From positions 26,923-90,922 of the forward strand of contig NZ_JAAXPA010000034.1 in NCBI RefSeq assembly GCF_012396235.1: 64,000 bases of DNA, in the 5' to 3' direction. Shown here in pieces: positions 26,088-34,206 of the stretch. The first letter of the stretch is position 1. Each line of letters opens with the position of its first letter. Below the pieces are notes generated by a model. The model saw only the letters and a program-made list of their open reading frames with translations. It did not search any database and had not been told where the DNA came from. The stretch is from Rhodococcus opacus (lineage in GTDB: Bacteria > Actinomycetota > Actinomycetes > Mycobacteriales > Mycobacteriaceae). The position numbers and the translations under genes were made by a program.

Positions 26088-26975
26088 TCACACCAGCGCG
26101 GCGACCGGTTCGCTGGAGGTGAAGGTCTGGACGAGTTCGCCGATATCGGTGATGCGACTACGCAGCACGTCACCGGGGCCCAAGAACCGCTGCGGTGTCC
26201 GGCCCACCCCCACACCGGCAGGCGTGCCGGTGAACACCACGTCGCCGGGGTAGAGCTCGAGGGTGTGCGACAAGTGCTCGATCAACGCCGGAACCGGGAA
26301 GATCATCTGTGCAGTGCGTCCGAACTGGACGAGTTCGCCGTTGATGCCGGCCTCGAGCGTGAGATCGTTCGGATCGTCGAATTCGTCGATCGTCACCAGC
26401 GCCGGTCCGATCGGGGCGAACCCGCGATGCGACTTGGCCAGGCTGAACTGCGGAACCGGTCCGGCCAACTGCCGGCCGCGGTCGGACAGATCCTGTCCGA
26501 TGGACAACCCCGCGACGGACTCCCATGCCCGATCGGCCGGGATGTTGCGTCCACCCCGGCCGATCACGACCACGAGTTCGACCTCCCAGTCCACCGTCTC
26601 CGAGGGAAGAGACACCGTGGTGACCGGGCCGGAGATCGCCGAGGCGAATTTCGTGAAGATCACCGGCGACTCGGGCCGCTCCACCCCGGATTCCGCCGCG
26701 TGGTCGGCATAGTTCAATCCGACGGCGAACACCTGGCGCGGAGCCGGCACCGGCGCCCCGAGCCGACCCGGGTCGATTCCGCCGCATTGCGTCGGGGTGA
26801 CCCGGTCGCGGTTACCCGTGTACCAGGTGACGAACTCCGCCCACCGCTCGTAAATCTTCTGCGGTTCGGCAGAAAAGTAGCCGTGGCTTTCCGCCTCGAC
26901 ATCGACGAGGCCGTTTCGCGTCGACACCTGTAGGCGGCCATCGAGATTGATCAACCGCACCTGAAACTCTCCCAC
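26088..26975 (-). CDS. Fumarylacetoacetate-hydrolase (FAH) family enzyme
   Basis: The 296-residue product carries the FAH-fold core: VFAVGLNYADHAAESG, then PVIFTKFASAI, WEVELVVVIGRGGRNI and the C-terminal GDVVFTGTPAGVGVGRTP. Family members hydrolyse or isomerise beta-diketo/enol acids, for example 2-hydroxyhepta-2,4-diene-1,7-dioate isomerase. The metal-binding Glu and Asp of the EVELVVVIG block are present. The GTG at 26975 gives the usual length. A longer frame to 27134 has no homology, which leaves a leader of about 275 bases from the promoter at 27228-27287. Confidence 0.88.
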   Translation of the reverse strand: MGEFQVRLINLDGRLQVSTRNGLVDVEAESHGYFSAEPQKIYERWAEFVTWYTGNRDRVTPTQCGGIDPGRLGAPVPAPRQVFAVGLNYADHAAESGVERPESPVIFTKFASAISGPVTTVSLPSETVDWEVELVVVIGRGGRNIPADRAWESVAGLSIGQDLSDRGRQLAGPVPQFSLAKSHRGFAPIGPALVTIDEFDDPNDLTLEAGINGELVQFGRTAQMIFPVPALIEHLSHTLELYPGDVVFTGTPAGVGVGRTPQRFLGPGDVLRSRITDIGELVQTFTSSEPVAALV

Positions 26976-27227
26976 TGTGTGCTCTGCGTGTTTCGATTCC
27001 GTCGACGGGGGACGCGATTGTCCGGCGAACCGTGACCTGTGCGCGCGGTTGTGGGGATCGCATCGACCCGCTGATCGAGCACCGATGTGCCGCGGCCGCT
27101 GACGGGTCGCGATTCCCCGGACCCGTCTGGACACCGTGAGCGCGTAGACGAGCCCGATCCGGTACCGCCGGCCGTTCCGTGCGCCGGTTGCACGTTCTGC
27201 GCGACCGCCAACGGATTCCTCACTATT

Positions 27228-27287
27228 TGAACAGTTCGTTCATTGTGCGTGGTTGATGATAGTGCGGTGTAGATCACAGCTTGTCAA
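27228..27287 (-). promoter_or_regulatory. Promoter and operator of the FAH-aldolase transcript
   Basis: On the reverse strand TTGACA (27287-27282), 17 bases and CACTAT (27264-27259) form a near-consensus promoter with TGTGATC in the spacer. Downstream are the half-sites TGAAC (27228-27232 in plus orientation) and GTTCA (27238-27242), 10 bases apart. The block reading TGAACGAACTGTTCA on the reverse strand also occurs at the flavin reductase 1 promoter. Confidence 0.7.
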
Positions 27288-27476
27288 GGCGGGGGCACGG
27301 CGCGGACGTCGCGGGGCCCGCGCAGGCAGTCGGCGCGTGGGGGCGCCCCGTTTGCGGCCGTCTCGAATTGCACAGCCGAAGTGCACCATTTGGGGATCGT
27401 GCCCGAGGTGGATCCTGCTCGACCTCGCGTCTGCCCTGGAAATGGCAGGTTCGTCGCAGTGGCGTGAAATGGGGTC

Positions 27477-27532
27477 TTGACGGGCCGTGAGGCCCATGTC
27501 ACACTTTTGATCGTGACGTTCACTTATTGAAC
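27477..27532 (+). promoter_or_regulatory. Promoter and operator of MFS carrier 1
   Basis: TTGACG (27477-27482), 17 bases, CACACT (27500-27505), then TGATC (27508), GTTCA (27518) and TGAAC (27528) at 10-base intervals. The layout and spacer are nearly the same as at MFS carrier 2 (33932-33987), including CCCATGTCACA. The TGATC half-site is one mismatch from TGAAC. Confidence 0.7.
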
Positions 27533-27668
27533 GTACGTGGTGTCGGTGATGGAACTTCGTTCTGCCGACGCACGTGAACACTTCATCCCCGCCTTTCCCC
27601 GCCCCGGACGGCATTCGCACCGTCCACGTCGGCTGTCATGTCGACGCGCACCAGCAAGGAGTGACCTG

Positions 27669-29051
27669 GTGACGATTACCAACACGGATTCCGTCGGAGA
27701 GTATGAGGACGGCCCCGTCGGCACGAAGGCCGACCAAGGTCCGGTCGACAAGAAGCGATTCCTGGTCAAGCTGACCGGTGTGATCGCCGGTGGCATGTTC
27801 ATCGACGGCTACATCCTCGGCATCGTCGGCACCGTCATCGGTGCCATCACCCTCGATTTGGATATGTCGCTGTACTGGGAGGGGCTCATCGGCGCCTCCG
27901 CGCTCATCGGCATCTTCGTCGGCGGCCCTCTCGGCGGTTGGCTCGCCGACAAACTCGGCCGCAAGCCGCTGTTCGCGATCGACCTGGCGATCTTCATCCT
28001 CGGATCGGTTATGCAGTTCTTCGTCGACTCGGCCTGGCAACTGTTCGCCGTCCGATTACTGATGGGCATCGCGATCGGCGCCGACTACTCCGTCGGCTGG
28101 CCACTACTCTCCGAATTCGCCCCCCGGCGGTTGCGCGGCAAGCTGCTGGCCTACTGCGAGGTCGCCTGGTACGTCGGCTTCATGTTCGCCTTCGTCGCCG
28201 GCTTCCTGATGACCACCGTGTGGTCCCTCGACTGGCGGATCGTGCTCGGGTCGAGCACCGTTCCGGCAGTGATTCTGTTCCTGGCCAGGTTGGGTATGCC
28301 CGAATCGCCGCGTTGGCTGATGAACAAGGGCCGCACCGAAGAGGCAACCGAGATCGCCCACGCTTACCTCGAGGACCCGTCCGATGTCGTCGACATCGCC
28401 AACGAGGGCACCCGCAAGGGCACCTTCGGGATGCTGTTCTCCCCGGCCTACCGGCGGGCGACGATCTTCATCTCGGTCTTCTGGTTCTGCGCGGTGGCAC
28501 CGTATTTCGCGATCGCCACGTTCGCCGCCAGCGTGCTGGAGGGCTACGGTCTCGGTGACGGACTCGTCGGCGCCATCGGGGTCAACGGCCTCGCCCTGGT
28601 CGGTGTCATGGTCTCGGTCCTGCTGATCGAACGCGTCGGCCGCCGGAAGCTGACCATCCCGCAGCAGTGGGTCTGCGCGGTGGTCCTGCTGATCATCGGA
28701 TTGTGGTCGTCCGCGCCGCCCGCGGTGGTGCTGATCTGCTTCCTGGTCTTCGCGTTCGCCAACGCCATGTCCACCGCCCTGACCGGGGTCTACCCGGGCG
28801 AGATCTTCCCGACCGAGATCCGGGGCCTCGGCACCGGTTTCGCGACCGCGTTCAGCCGCGTCGGCGCCGGCCTGGGCACGTTCCTGCTGCCCTGGTCGAT
28901 GCACAACCTCGGCGCCGGGATCACGATGCTCATCGCCGCCGGCATCTGCATCGTCGGCGCCTCGGTCTCCCAGGTCCTCGCCCCGGAAACGATGGGCCGC
29001 AACCTCAGCGAAACCTCGGCCCCGCGCGGCGGTCAGCCCGCGCGAACGTGA
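27669..29051 (+). CDS. MFS proton symporter 1 (sugar/aromatic-acid porter type)
   Basis: The 460-residue product has 12 predicted membrane helices. It carries the family loops GGWLADKLGRKPLF between helices 2 and 3, ESPRWLMNKGR after helix 6, VERVGRR-type IERVGRRKLT between 8 and 9, and EIFPTEIRGLGTG near helix 10/11. It should import the island's substrate by proton symport. The GTG at 27669 has AAGGAGTG upstream. It is divergent from the FAH gene and is about 85-90 percent identical by eye to the carrier at 34207-35544. The N-terminal 20 residues are the main difference. Confidence 0.9.
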   Translation: MTITNTDSVGEYEDGPVGTKADQGPVDKKRFLVKLTGVIAGGMFIDGYILGIVGTVIGAITLDLDMSLYWEGLIGASALIGIFVGGPLGGWLADKLGRKPLFAIDLAIFILGSVMQFFVDSAWQLFAVRLLMGIAIGADYSVGWPLLSEFAPRRLRGKLLAYCEVAWYVGFMFAFVAGFLMTTVWSLDWRIVLGSSTVPAVILFLARLGMPESPRWLMNKGRTEEATEIAHAYLEDPSDVVDIANEGTRKGTFGMLFSPAYRRATIFISVFWFCAVAPYFAIATFAASVLEGYGLGDGLVGAIGVNGLALVGVMVSVLLIERVGRRKLTIPQQWVCAVVLLIIGLWSSAPPAVVLICFLVFAFANAMSTALTGVYPGEIFPTEIRGLGTGFATAFSRVGAGLGTFLLPWSMHNLGAGITMLIAAGICIVGASVSQVLAPETMGRNLSETSAPRGGQPART

Positions 29052-29190
29052 CCGATTCGCCTTCTCGCGGGCGATCGCGGGATGGCGAGAACGTGGGCGC
29101 AGCCCCGGAAACCGGAGTCCGTACCAGGGCTCCGGTCTTCCGGTGCGTGCACGCGAATTGCCGATCCCCGAAACCTCGGAGGAGGGGTCC

Positions 29191-29215
29191 CGGCCGCAGA
29201 TCGGTGCTGCGGCCG
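29191..29215. terminator. Hairpin between convergent MFS 1 and IclR 2
   Basis: CGGCCGCA, nine bases, TGCGGCCG form a perfect 8-pair stem that can extend by CCCGG/CCGGG with a bulge. It lies between the MFS stop (29051) and the IclR stop (29241) and can serve both directions. No clear T run follows. Confidence 0.5.
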
Positions 29216-29240
29216 CCGGGTTCCGGAGCCCGAGGAGGGA

Positions 29241-30044
29241 TTATTCGCCGGCCGAGTCCTGCCAGAACACGTCGACGAGGCGGTCGACGATGGCCTGCAT
29301 CTGCTGGAGCGCTTCGGGGATGCGGTCGCGCCCGAAGCGGTAGCGGGGGCTGTTGAGGGTCAAGATCGCCACCAGCGTGCCCGAGGAGTCCCGCACCGGC
29401 CGCGACAACGAAATCAGCTCCTCTTCGAGTTCGTTGTCGATGATGCCGAACCCCTGCTCGCGGACCTGGTCGAGTTCCCTGAGCAGAACGGCACGATCGG
29501 TGATGGTGTGGGAGGTAAAGGCCTCGAGCTTCTCGGGCAGCAGCGCGAGCACCTTGTCCAGCGGCATCTCGGCGAGCAGCACCTTGCCGGTGGAGCTGGC
29601 GTGCAGCGGATATTGTTGGCCGACCATGTGCGATGACATGCGGCTCATGATCCCGACCACGTGCGACCCGGCGGCCTCGGCGACCAGGTCCAGGCCGTCG
29701 TGCGAATTCGGCACCGACAGCGTCACCGATTCGTTGAACTTGTCGGCCAACTCCTGAAGCAGCGGTTGTGCGCGCGCAACGAGGCCGGCGTAGGGGTCGG
29801 CGCGCCGTCCGAGGCGAGCCATTTCCCAGCCGAGGATGTAGTTGTTGTCGATTCGGTCCACGAGCCCGGTGCGTTCGAGGCTGTAGAGCAGACGGAACGC
29901 GGTGGGCCGGGAGATCCCGACCCCCTTCGCGAGCGTGGTCACGGTGGCGCCGGTGCGCGGGTGCGCGGCCAACTCCCGTAGCAGCCGAACCGCTTTGGTC
30001 ACCGACTTGTTCGTCATCTCCGTCGGTTCGGGTACTTCGTTCAT
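29241..30044 (-). CDS. IclR-family regulator 2
   Basis: The 267-residue product has the same layout as regulator 1: winged helix (SVTKAVRLLRELAAHPRTGA, then TTLAKGVGISRPTAFRLLYS) and effector domain (GQQYPLHASSTGKVLLAEMP, then DNELEEELISLSRPVRDSSG). The recognition helix GISRPTAFRLLYSLERTG is identical in both, so both should read the same operator. The ATG at 30044 has AAAGGGG upstream. Its own promoter region carries a GTTCA-N5-TGAAC site 76 bases before the start, suggesting autoregulation. Confidence 0.93.
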   Translation of the reverse strand: MNEVPEPTEMTNKSVTKAVRLLRELAAHPRTGATVTTLAKGVGISRPTAFRLLYSLERTGLVDRIDNNYILGWEMARLGRRADPYAGLVARAQPLLQELADKFNESVTLSVPNSHDGLDLVAEAAGSHVVGIMSRMSSHMVGQQYPLHASSTGKVLLAEMPLDKVLALLPEKLEAFTSHTITDRAVLLRELDQVREQGFGIIDNELEEELISLSRPVRDSSGTLVAILTLNSPRYRFGRDRIPEALQQMQAIVDRLVDVFWQDSAGE

Positions 30045-30120
30045 GCCACCCCTTTGTCGTGTCGGTGCGCACCCACATCCTTCGGGTAACGCGCTTCCAC
30101 GACCACTCTACCGCCCCGGC

Positions 30121-30135
30121 GTTCATATAGTGAAC
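30121..30135. promoter_or_regulatory. Operator upstream of IclR regulator 2
   Basis: GTTCA-TATAG-TGAAC is a perfect two-half-site operator of the island type. It lies between the IclR 2 start and the end of the aldehyde dehydrogenase gene. The inner bases contain a TATA-like element, so binding would mask the promoter. Confidence 0.65.
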
Positions 30136-30164
30136 GCCAGGGCGGTACGGGGTGGCGAAATATC

Positions 30165-30183
30165 GAGCGCATACCGTGCGCTC
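30165..30183 (-). terminator. Hairpin after the aldehyde dehydrogenase gene
   Basis: GAGCGCA, five bases, TGCGCTC make a 7-pair stem 9 bases beyond the aldehyde dehydrogenase stop (30192). It separates the amine oxidase operon from the IclR 2 promoter. No T run is visible, which is common in this GC range. Confidence 0.45.
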
Positions 30184-30191
30184 GCCGATGG

Positions 30192-31721
30192 TCAGGACTG
30201 GGCGCGGCCCCAAGTGGACGATTCGCCGGCGGCATTGACCGTACGGGGGATCTCGAGCGGGTTGCGTTCCTGAATCGGTGCGGGCAGGAGCACCTCCGGG
30301 GCGTCCTGGTAGGTGACCGGGCGCAGGAATCGACGGATCGCGGTGGTGCCCACCGAGGTATGCGAGACCGCGGTGGTGGCGGGGTAGGGACCGCCGTGGT
30401 GCTGGGCAGGGGTGACCGCCACGCCCGTCGGCCAGCCGTTGAACACCAGTCGACCGGCGCGGGTGGCGGCGATCCGGGTGATCCTGCGGAGCTGGTCGCG
30501 TTCGTCGGGGGTCGGTTCGGTGCGGGTGTGCACAGTCACGGTCAGAGTGCCGTCGACACCGTTCAGGACTCGGTTCACCTCGTCCTCGGTGCCGTACTCC
30601 GCGATGATCGCGGCGGGGCCGAAACTCTCCTCGAGCAGCGTGTCCGCCTGGGCGACCAACTGCTCGGCGGTCGTGCGTAGCAGCGTCGGAGTGACCTCGG
30701 GTACCCCACTCTCGCCGGTCGAGGCGGTGCCCTTGACGAGGACCTCGACGCCGGGTGCCGCGGCGGCCTCCTCGATCCGATGGTGGTAACCCTCGGCGAT
30801 CTTCGCGGTGAGCATCCGCGCCGCGGGCACCTGCTGGGCGAGGGCGGTGATCTGCTCGGTGACCGGCGATCCGGCAGGCACCAGCAGGATGCCGGGTTTG
30901 GTGCAGAACTGTCCGGCTCCGAGGGTGAACGAATCGACGAAGCCGGACGCGATCGCCTCGGCACGCTCGTCGAGTGCACCGGCGGTGACGACGGCCGGGT
31001 TGACGCTGCCGAGTTCACCGAAGAAGGGGATCGGGTTGGGTCGGGCGGCGGCGATGTCGAACAGGGCACGGCCACCGGCGACCGACCCGGTGAAGGCGGC
31101 AGCGGCGATCCGCGGGTCCTCGAGGGCTCGGGTGCCGGCCCGGAAACCGCTGATCAGCGCAAACGTGCCGTCAGGGGCGCCGGCCGCGGACAGTGCCCCG
31201 GCGACGACCTCGGCGGTGGCGGCGGAGGTGCGGGGGTGGCCGGGATGGGCCTTGAGCACCACCGGGCAGCCGGCCGCCAGCGCGGAGGCGGTGTCGGTGC
31301 CGGCGACGGAGAACGCGAAGGGGAAGTTGCTGGCGGCGAAGACCAGGACCGGTCCCACGGGGATCTGGTACCGGCGCAGGTCCGGGCGGGCGCCGAGAAC
31401 GAAGTCGGGATCTGCGCGGTCGATGATCACGTCCAGGAAGGTGCCGTCGATCAGTTCCTCGGCGAACATCCGCAACTGCACGCAGGTGCGGTTCAGTTCA
31501 CCGCTCAACCGGGCCTGGGGAAGCCCGGTTTCGCTGATGGCCTCGGCGACCAGCCCGTCCGCGTGCGCCTCGAGGGCGTCGGCGATCGCGACGAGCACAG
31601 CGGCGCGACTGTGGGGGGTGCGGTCCTCCCAGAGCGGTGCGGCGGCAGCCGCGGCGTCGAGGAGACGGTCGAGCTGTGCGTCGGTGGTGTCCTGCTCTAT
31701 CGAATGAGTGGTGTCAGTCAT
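30192..31721 (-). CDS. Aldehyde dehydrogenase, 2,5-dioxovalerate type
   Basis: The 509-residue NAD(P)-dependent enzyme belongs to the alpha-ketoglutarate-semialdehyde/fatty-aldehyde branch. It has ASNFPFAFSVAG for cofactor binding, FFGELGSVNP with the general base Glu236, and GQFCTKPG with the nucleophile Cys273. It would oxidise an aldehyde intermediate to the acid, fitting a product of the amine oxidase coded upstream. It is the third gene of the amine oxidase / flavin reductase 2 / dehydrogenase operon, 65 bases after flavin reductase 2. The aldehyde it uses is not determined. Confidence 0.92.
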   Translation of the reverse strand: MTDTTHSIEQDTTDAQLDRLLDAAAAAAPLWEDRTPHSRAAVLVAIADALEAHADGLVAEAISETGLPQARLSGELNRTCVQLRMFAEELIDGTFLDVIIDRADPDFVLGARPDLRRYQIPVGPVLVFAASNFPFAFSVAGTDTASALAAGCPVVLKAHPGHPRTSAATAEVVAGALSAAGAPDGTFALISGFRAGTRALEDPRIAAAAFTGSVAGGRALFDIAAARPNPIPFFGELGSVNPAVVTAGALDERAEAIASGFVDSFTLGAGQFCTKPGILLVPAGSPVTEQITALAQQVPAARMLTAKIAEGYHHRIEEAAAAPGVEVLVKGTASTGESGVPEVTPTLLRTTAEQLVAQADTLLEESFGPAAIIAEYGTEDEVNRVLNGVDGTLTVTVHTRTEPTPDERDQLRRITRIAATRAGRLVFNGWPTGVAVTPAQHHGGPYPATTAVSHTSVGTTAIRRFLRPVTYQDAPEVLLPAPIQERNPLEIPRTVNAAGESSTWGRAQS

Positions 31722-31786
31722 GAAGTGCGAAATCCTTTTCTGAATTCGAGGCTCGCGCCGGGGTGCGGCGCAGCCGGGGTTGTGGG

Positions 31787-32287
31787 TCAGGCGGCGGTGA
31801 GTTGCCGGATTCCGCCGAGTCGGCCCTGATGGAAAACGAGGGGCTCGCCGTGGCCGGCGTCCATCTGCAACACCCGAGCGATGACGATGACATGGTCGCC
31901 ACCGTCGAGTTCATGCGTGACCTCGCAGTCGACGAACGCATGCGCCCCGTCGATCCGCGGCGATCCGGCCTCCGACAGCGACCACTCGACGTCCTCGAAC
32001 TTGTTCGGCTGCTTGCTCGACAAGGCGCGGCACACCGACTCCTGGCCCGCTGCCAGCACACTGGCACACAACCGTCCGGCGGCGCGGACCTTCGGCCAAC
32101 TGGTGGAGGTGTGCGCGACACTGAAGCTGACCAACGGCGGATCCAGCGACAACGACTGGAAGGTGCCGACCACCAGCCCGCACGGGAACTCGGGGTCCAC
32201 GCCGATGCCCGACAGGGCGACCACGCCGGTGGGCAGGTTCCCCATCACGTTGCGGTAGTGCGCCTGGTCGATGGTGGAAGCAAACAT
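31787..32287 (-). CDS. Flavin reductase 2
   Basis: The 166-residue split-barrel reductase is a near copy of the one at 23658-24158. The long stretches around LVVGTFQSLSLDPPLVSFSV and CEVTHELDGGDHVIVIARVL are identical; the first residues and a few surface positions differ. It would produce free FMNH2 from NAD(P)H for the LLM monooxygenase. AAGGAG precedes the ATG at 32287. The start lies 14 bases after the amine oxidase stop, so the two are translated from one transcript. Confidence 0.92.
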   Translation of the reverse strand: MFASTIDQAHYRNVMGNLPTGVVALSGIGVDPEFPCGLVVGTFQSLSLDPPLVSFSVAHTSTSWPKVRAAGRLCASVLAAGQESVCRALSSKQPNKFEDVEWSLSEAGSPRIDGAHAFVDCEVTHELDGGDHVIVIARVLQMDAGHGEPLVFHQGRLGGIRQLTAA

Positions 32288-32301
32288 GAGAGGGCTCCTT
32301 G

Positions 32302-33657
32302 TCAGATCGTGGTGCCGGACCCGGCAGCGGCGCGGGCGGAGTGGTCGGGGTGCAATTCGGCGGCGATGGCGCGTGCGGCGCGCAATGCGCTCTCGATGGC
32401 GCCGTCGATGAATCCGGCCCATAGGTTCGCGATGTCACTGCTCGCGAAATGCAGGACGCCTTCGGTAGCTTGCTGCGCGCCCAGGTAACGAGTGACCTGG
32501 TTCGGGCGGTTCATCATCCAGGTCTCCTGCGAGTACGGATCGCTCATCCAGTCGTGTCCGGTCACCTCGAGGACATCGAGATCGTCACGCCAGACGGTCA
32601 GTGCCTGCTGGACTGCGTCGCGGTCGTTCGGATCCAGCCGTGTCGAGTCGGCGCCGAAACCCACCAGGACCGCGTCGTCGTCGCCGAGGTATTCGGTGCG
32701 CACGACCGACAGCGGATGAGCGGCGGAGGAGTACCCGAAGAACGGGGCGATCGGACCGCGCACCCGGATCCAGCACTTGACGCCGCGTGAAGCCGCCTTC
32801 TCCTTGCTTGCGGCGAGCTTGCCGTCGTTGAGCGGTGGGGTGATGTCGAGGTCGCCGAGGATGTTCTGCGGCACGGTCAGCACCACGCGGTGCGCCGTGA
32901 TCACCTGACCGTCGGCCAGATGCACGTGCGCGCGTTCGGCGTCGTGTTCGATGCGGGAGATCTCCGCGCCGGTGCGCAGTTCCGCGGTGGTGTCGTCGGC
33001 GATCGCCGCCACCAGGGACTGGGTGCCGTCGGCAAGGCGGAATACTGCCGACGCCTCGTGCATCAAATGCCACGAGCCGGCGGCGGCAGCGGTCCACCGC
33101 AGGGCGGTGGTGAAGGCTCCCTCGGTGAGGGGTCCGTTGAAGTGTCCGACCCAGGCCGCCTCGTTCGCCTGGTATTCGTCCTCGCTCAGCTGTAACCGGT
33201 CGAGCATGTCCTGCACGCTGTACCGGTCGATGTCGGCGAGCTCGGGCGCGGTGGTCGGCATGTCGGGGCGGGGGATGATTCGCATGGTGTCGGCGAGCAT
33301 TCGGCGCATGCCGGGATCGATCAGTGCCATGAATTGATCGAGCGTGCCGGTGCGCACCTGGTCGCCGGCGAGCCAGTACGCCTGCTCCGCGCGGGGGCCG
33401 CGGGTCACCTCGAGTCCGTATCGGGTGATCTCGGCCCACACGTGCGGCTGCACCCAGTGCATCCAGGTGCCGCCGATCTCGAGGTCCCGGCCGAGGCGGT
33501 GGTCGGTCCACACCCTCCCGCCGAGCCGCGCACGCGCCTCGAGCACGACCACACGCAGTCCGGTGCGGGACAGCTCCCGGGCGGTGATCAGTCCGGCGAT
33601 GCCGCCACCGACCACGACGACGTCGGCCTCTCGATGCTGGTGGGCGCTGTCTGCCAT
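32302..33657 (-). CDS. FAD-dependent amine oxidase
   Basis: The 451-residue product is a flavin monoamine oxidase. It has the Rossmann dinucleotide motif VVGGGIAGLITARELSRTG at the start, then EARARLGGRVWTD, IGGTWMHWVQPH and the C-terminal FAD-binding LHFASSDIANLWAGFIDGAI. It would oxidise a C-N bond to an imine that hydrolyses to an aldehyde, releasing ammonia or amine and H2O2. There is no signal peptide. It leads the operon with flavin reductase 2 and an aldehyde dehydrogenase behind the promoter at 33716-33784. It is similar in type to 6-hydroxynicotine and pseudooxynicotine oxidases, but the substrate is unknown. Confidence 0.9.
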   Translation of the reverse strand: MADSAHQHREADVVVVGGGIAGLITARELSRTGLRVVVLEARARLGGRVWTDHRLGRDLEIGGTWMHWVQPHVWAEITRYGLEVTRGPRAEQAYWLAGDQVRTGTLDQFMALIDPGMRRMLADTMRIIPRPDMPTTAPELADIDRYSVQDMLDRLQLSEDEYQANEAAWVGHFNGPLTEGAFTTALRWTAAAAGSWHLMHEASAVFRLADGTQSLVAAIADDTTAELRTGAEISRIEHDAERAHVHLADGQVITAHRVVLTVPQNILGDLDITPPLNDGKLAASKEKAASRGVKCWIRVRGPIAPFFGYSSAAHPLSVVRTEYLGDDDAVLVGFGADSTRLDPNDRDAVQQALTVWRDDLDVLEVTGHDWMSDPYSQETWMMNRPNQVTRYLGAQQATEGVLHFASSDIANLWAGFIDGAIESALRAARAIAAELHPDHSARAAAGSGTTI

Positions 33658-33715
33658 TGCCTCTCCTTAACGCCGGGAACTCAGGTGAGGGATCATCGCC
33701 CTCCGAACGCCTATC

Positions 33716-33784
33716 GTTCACAAATTGAACGTCTCGTTCAAAATTGCTGGTATTGATCCTGAGCCGTAGGTCACAATCTGTCAA
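33716..33784 (-). promoter_or_regulatory. Promoter and operator array of the amine oxidase operon
   Basis: Reverse-strand TTGACA (33784-33779), 17 bases and CAGGAT (33761-33756), with TGTGACC in the spacer. Downstream are three alternating half-sites, GTTCA (33716), TGAAC (33726) and GTTCA (33736), again at exact 10-base steps. This is the same triple array as at flavin reductase 1. Confidence 0.72.
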
Positions 33785-33931
33785 GAGTTTCGGCCGCCCG
33801 GCGTGCGGCCGATCGGGTTTACGACTGCCGACGGGTGGCTTCGCGCCGCGACCGCGCGGCGCCAGGCGTTGCCGACCTGCGGCAAGGGTGTCGAATTCGC
33901 ACCCGACGACAGGCCGAGGCGCGAGCCGCTC

Positions 33932-33987
33932 TTGACGGGCCTTGAGTCCCATGTCACAATTTTGACCACATCGTTCAGTTTATGAAC
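33932..33987 (+). promoter_or_regulatory. Promoter and operator of the MFS 2 - ribBA operon
   Basis: TTGACG (33932-33937), 17 bases, CACAAT (33955-33960), then TGACC (33963), GTTCA (33973) and TGAAC (33983). It is the twin of the MFS 1 promoter. About 240 bases of untranslated leader lie before the MFS 2 start; no riboswitch fold was recognised in it. Confidence 0.72.
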
Positions 33988-34206
33988 ACGTGGCGTGGCT
34001 GAGCTGCAGCGCCCTACCGATAGAGCCCATCCCAACGACCCGCAGTCGCCGGTGATCCCTCGGATTCCGCGGCCGTGCACCACTTCACGAAGGTTGTGAC
34101 ATCACGTGCGAACATCTGCTTCCCGCCTATCCGCCACTGCGCACGGTGATTGCCCACCGTCGTCGGTCGTGATCGCCACGTCGACGCGCACGAGCGAGGA
34201 GGGCTG

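Noticed and set aside
33988..34206. FMN riboswitch in the leader of the MFS 2-ribBA operon
   Set aside because: No conserved RFN element segments or multi-stem fold could be recognised; the space before ribBA itself is only 118 bases.
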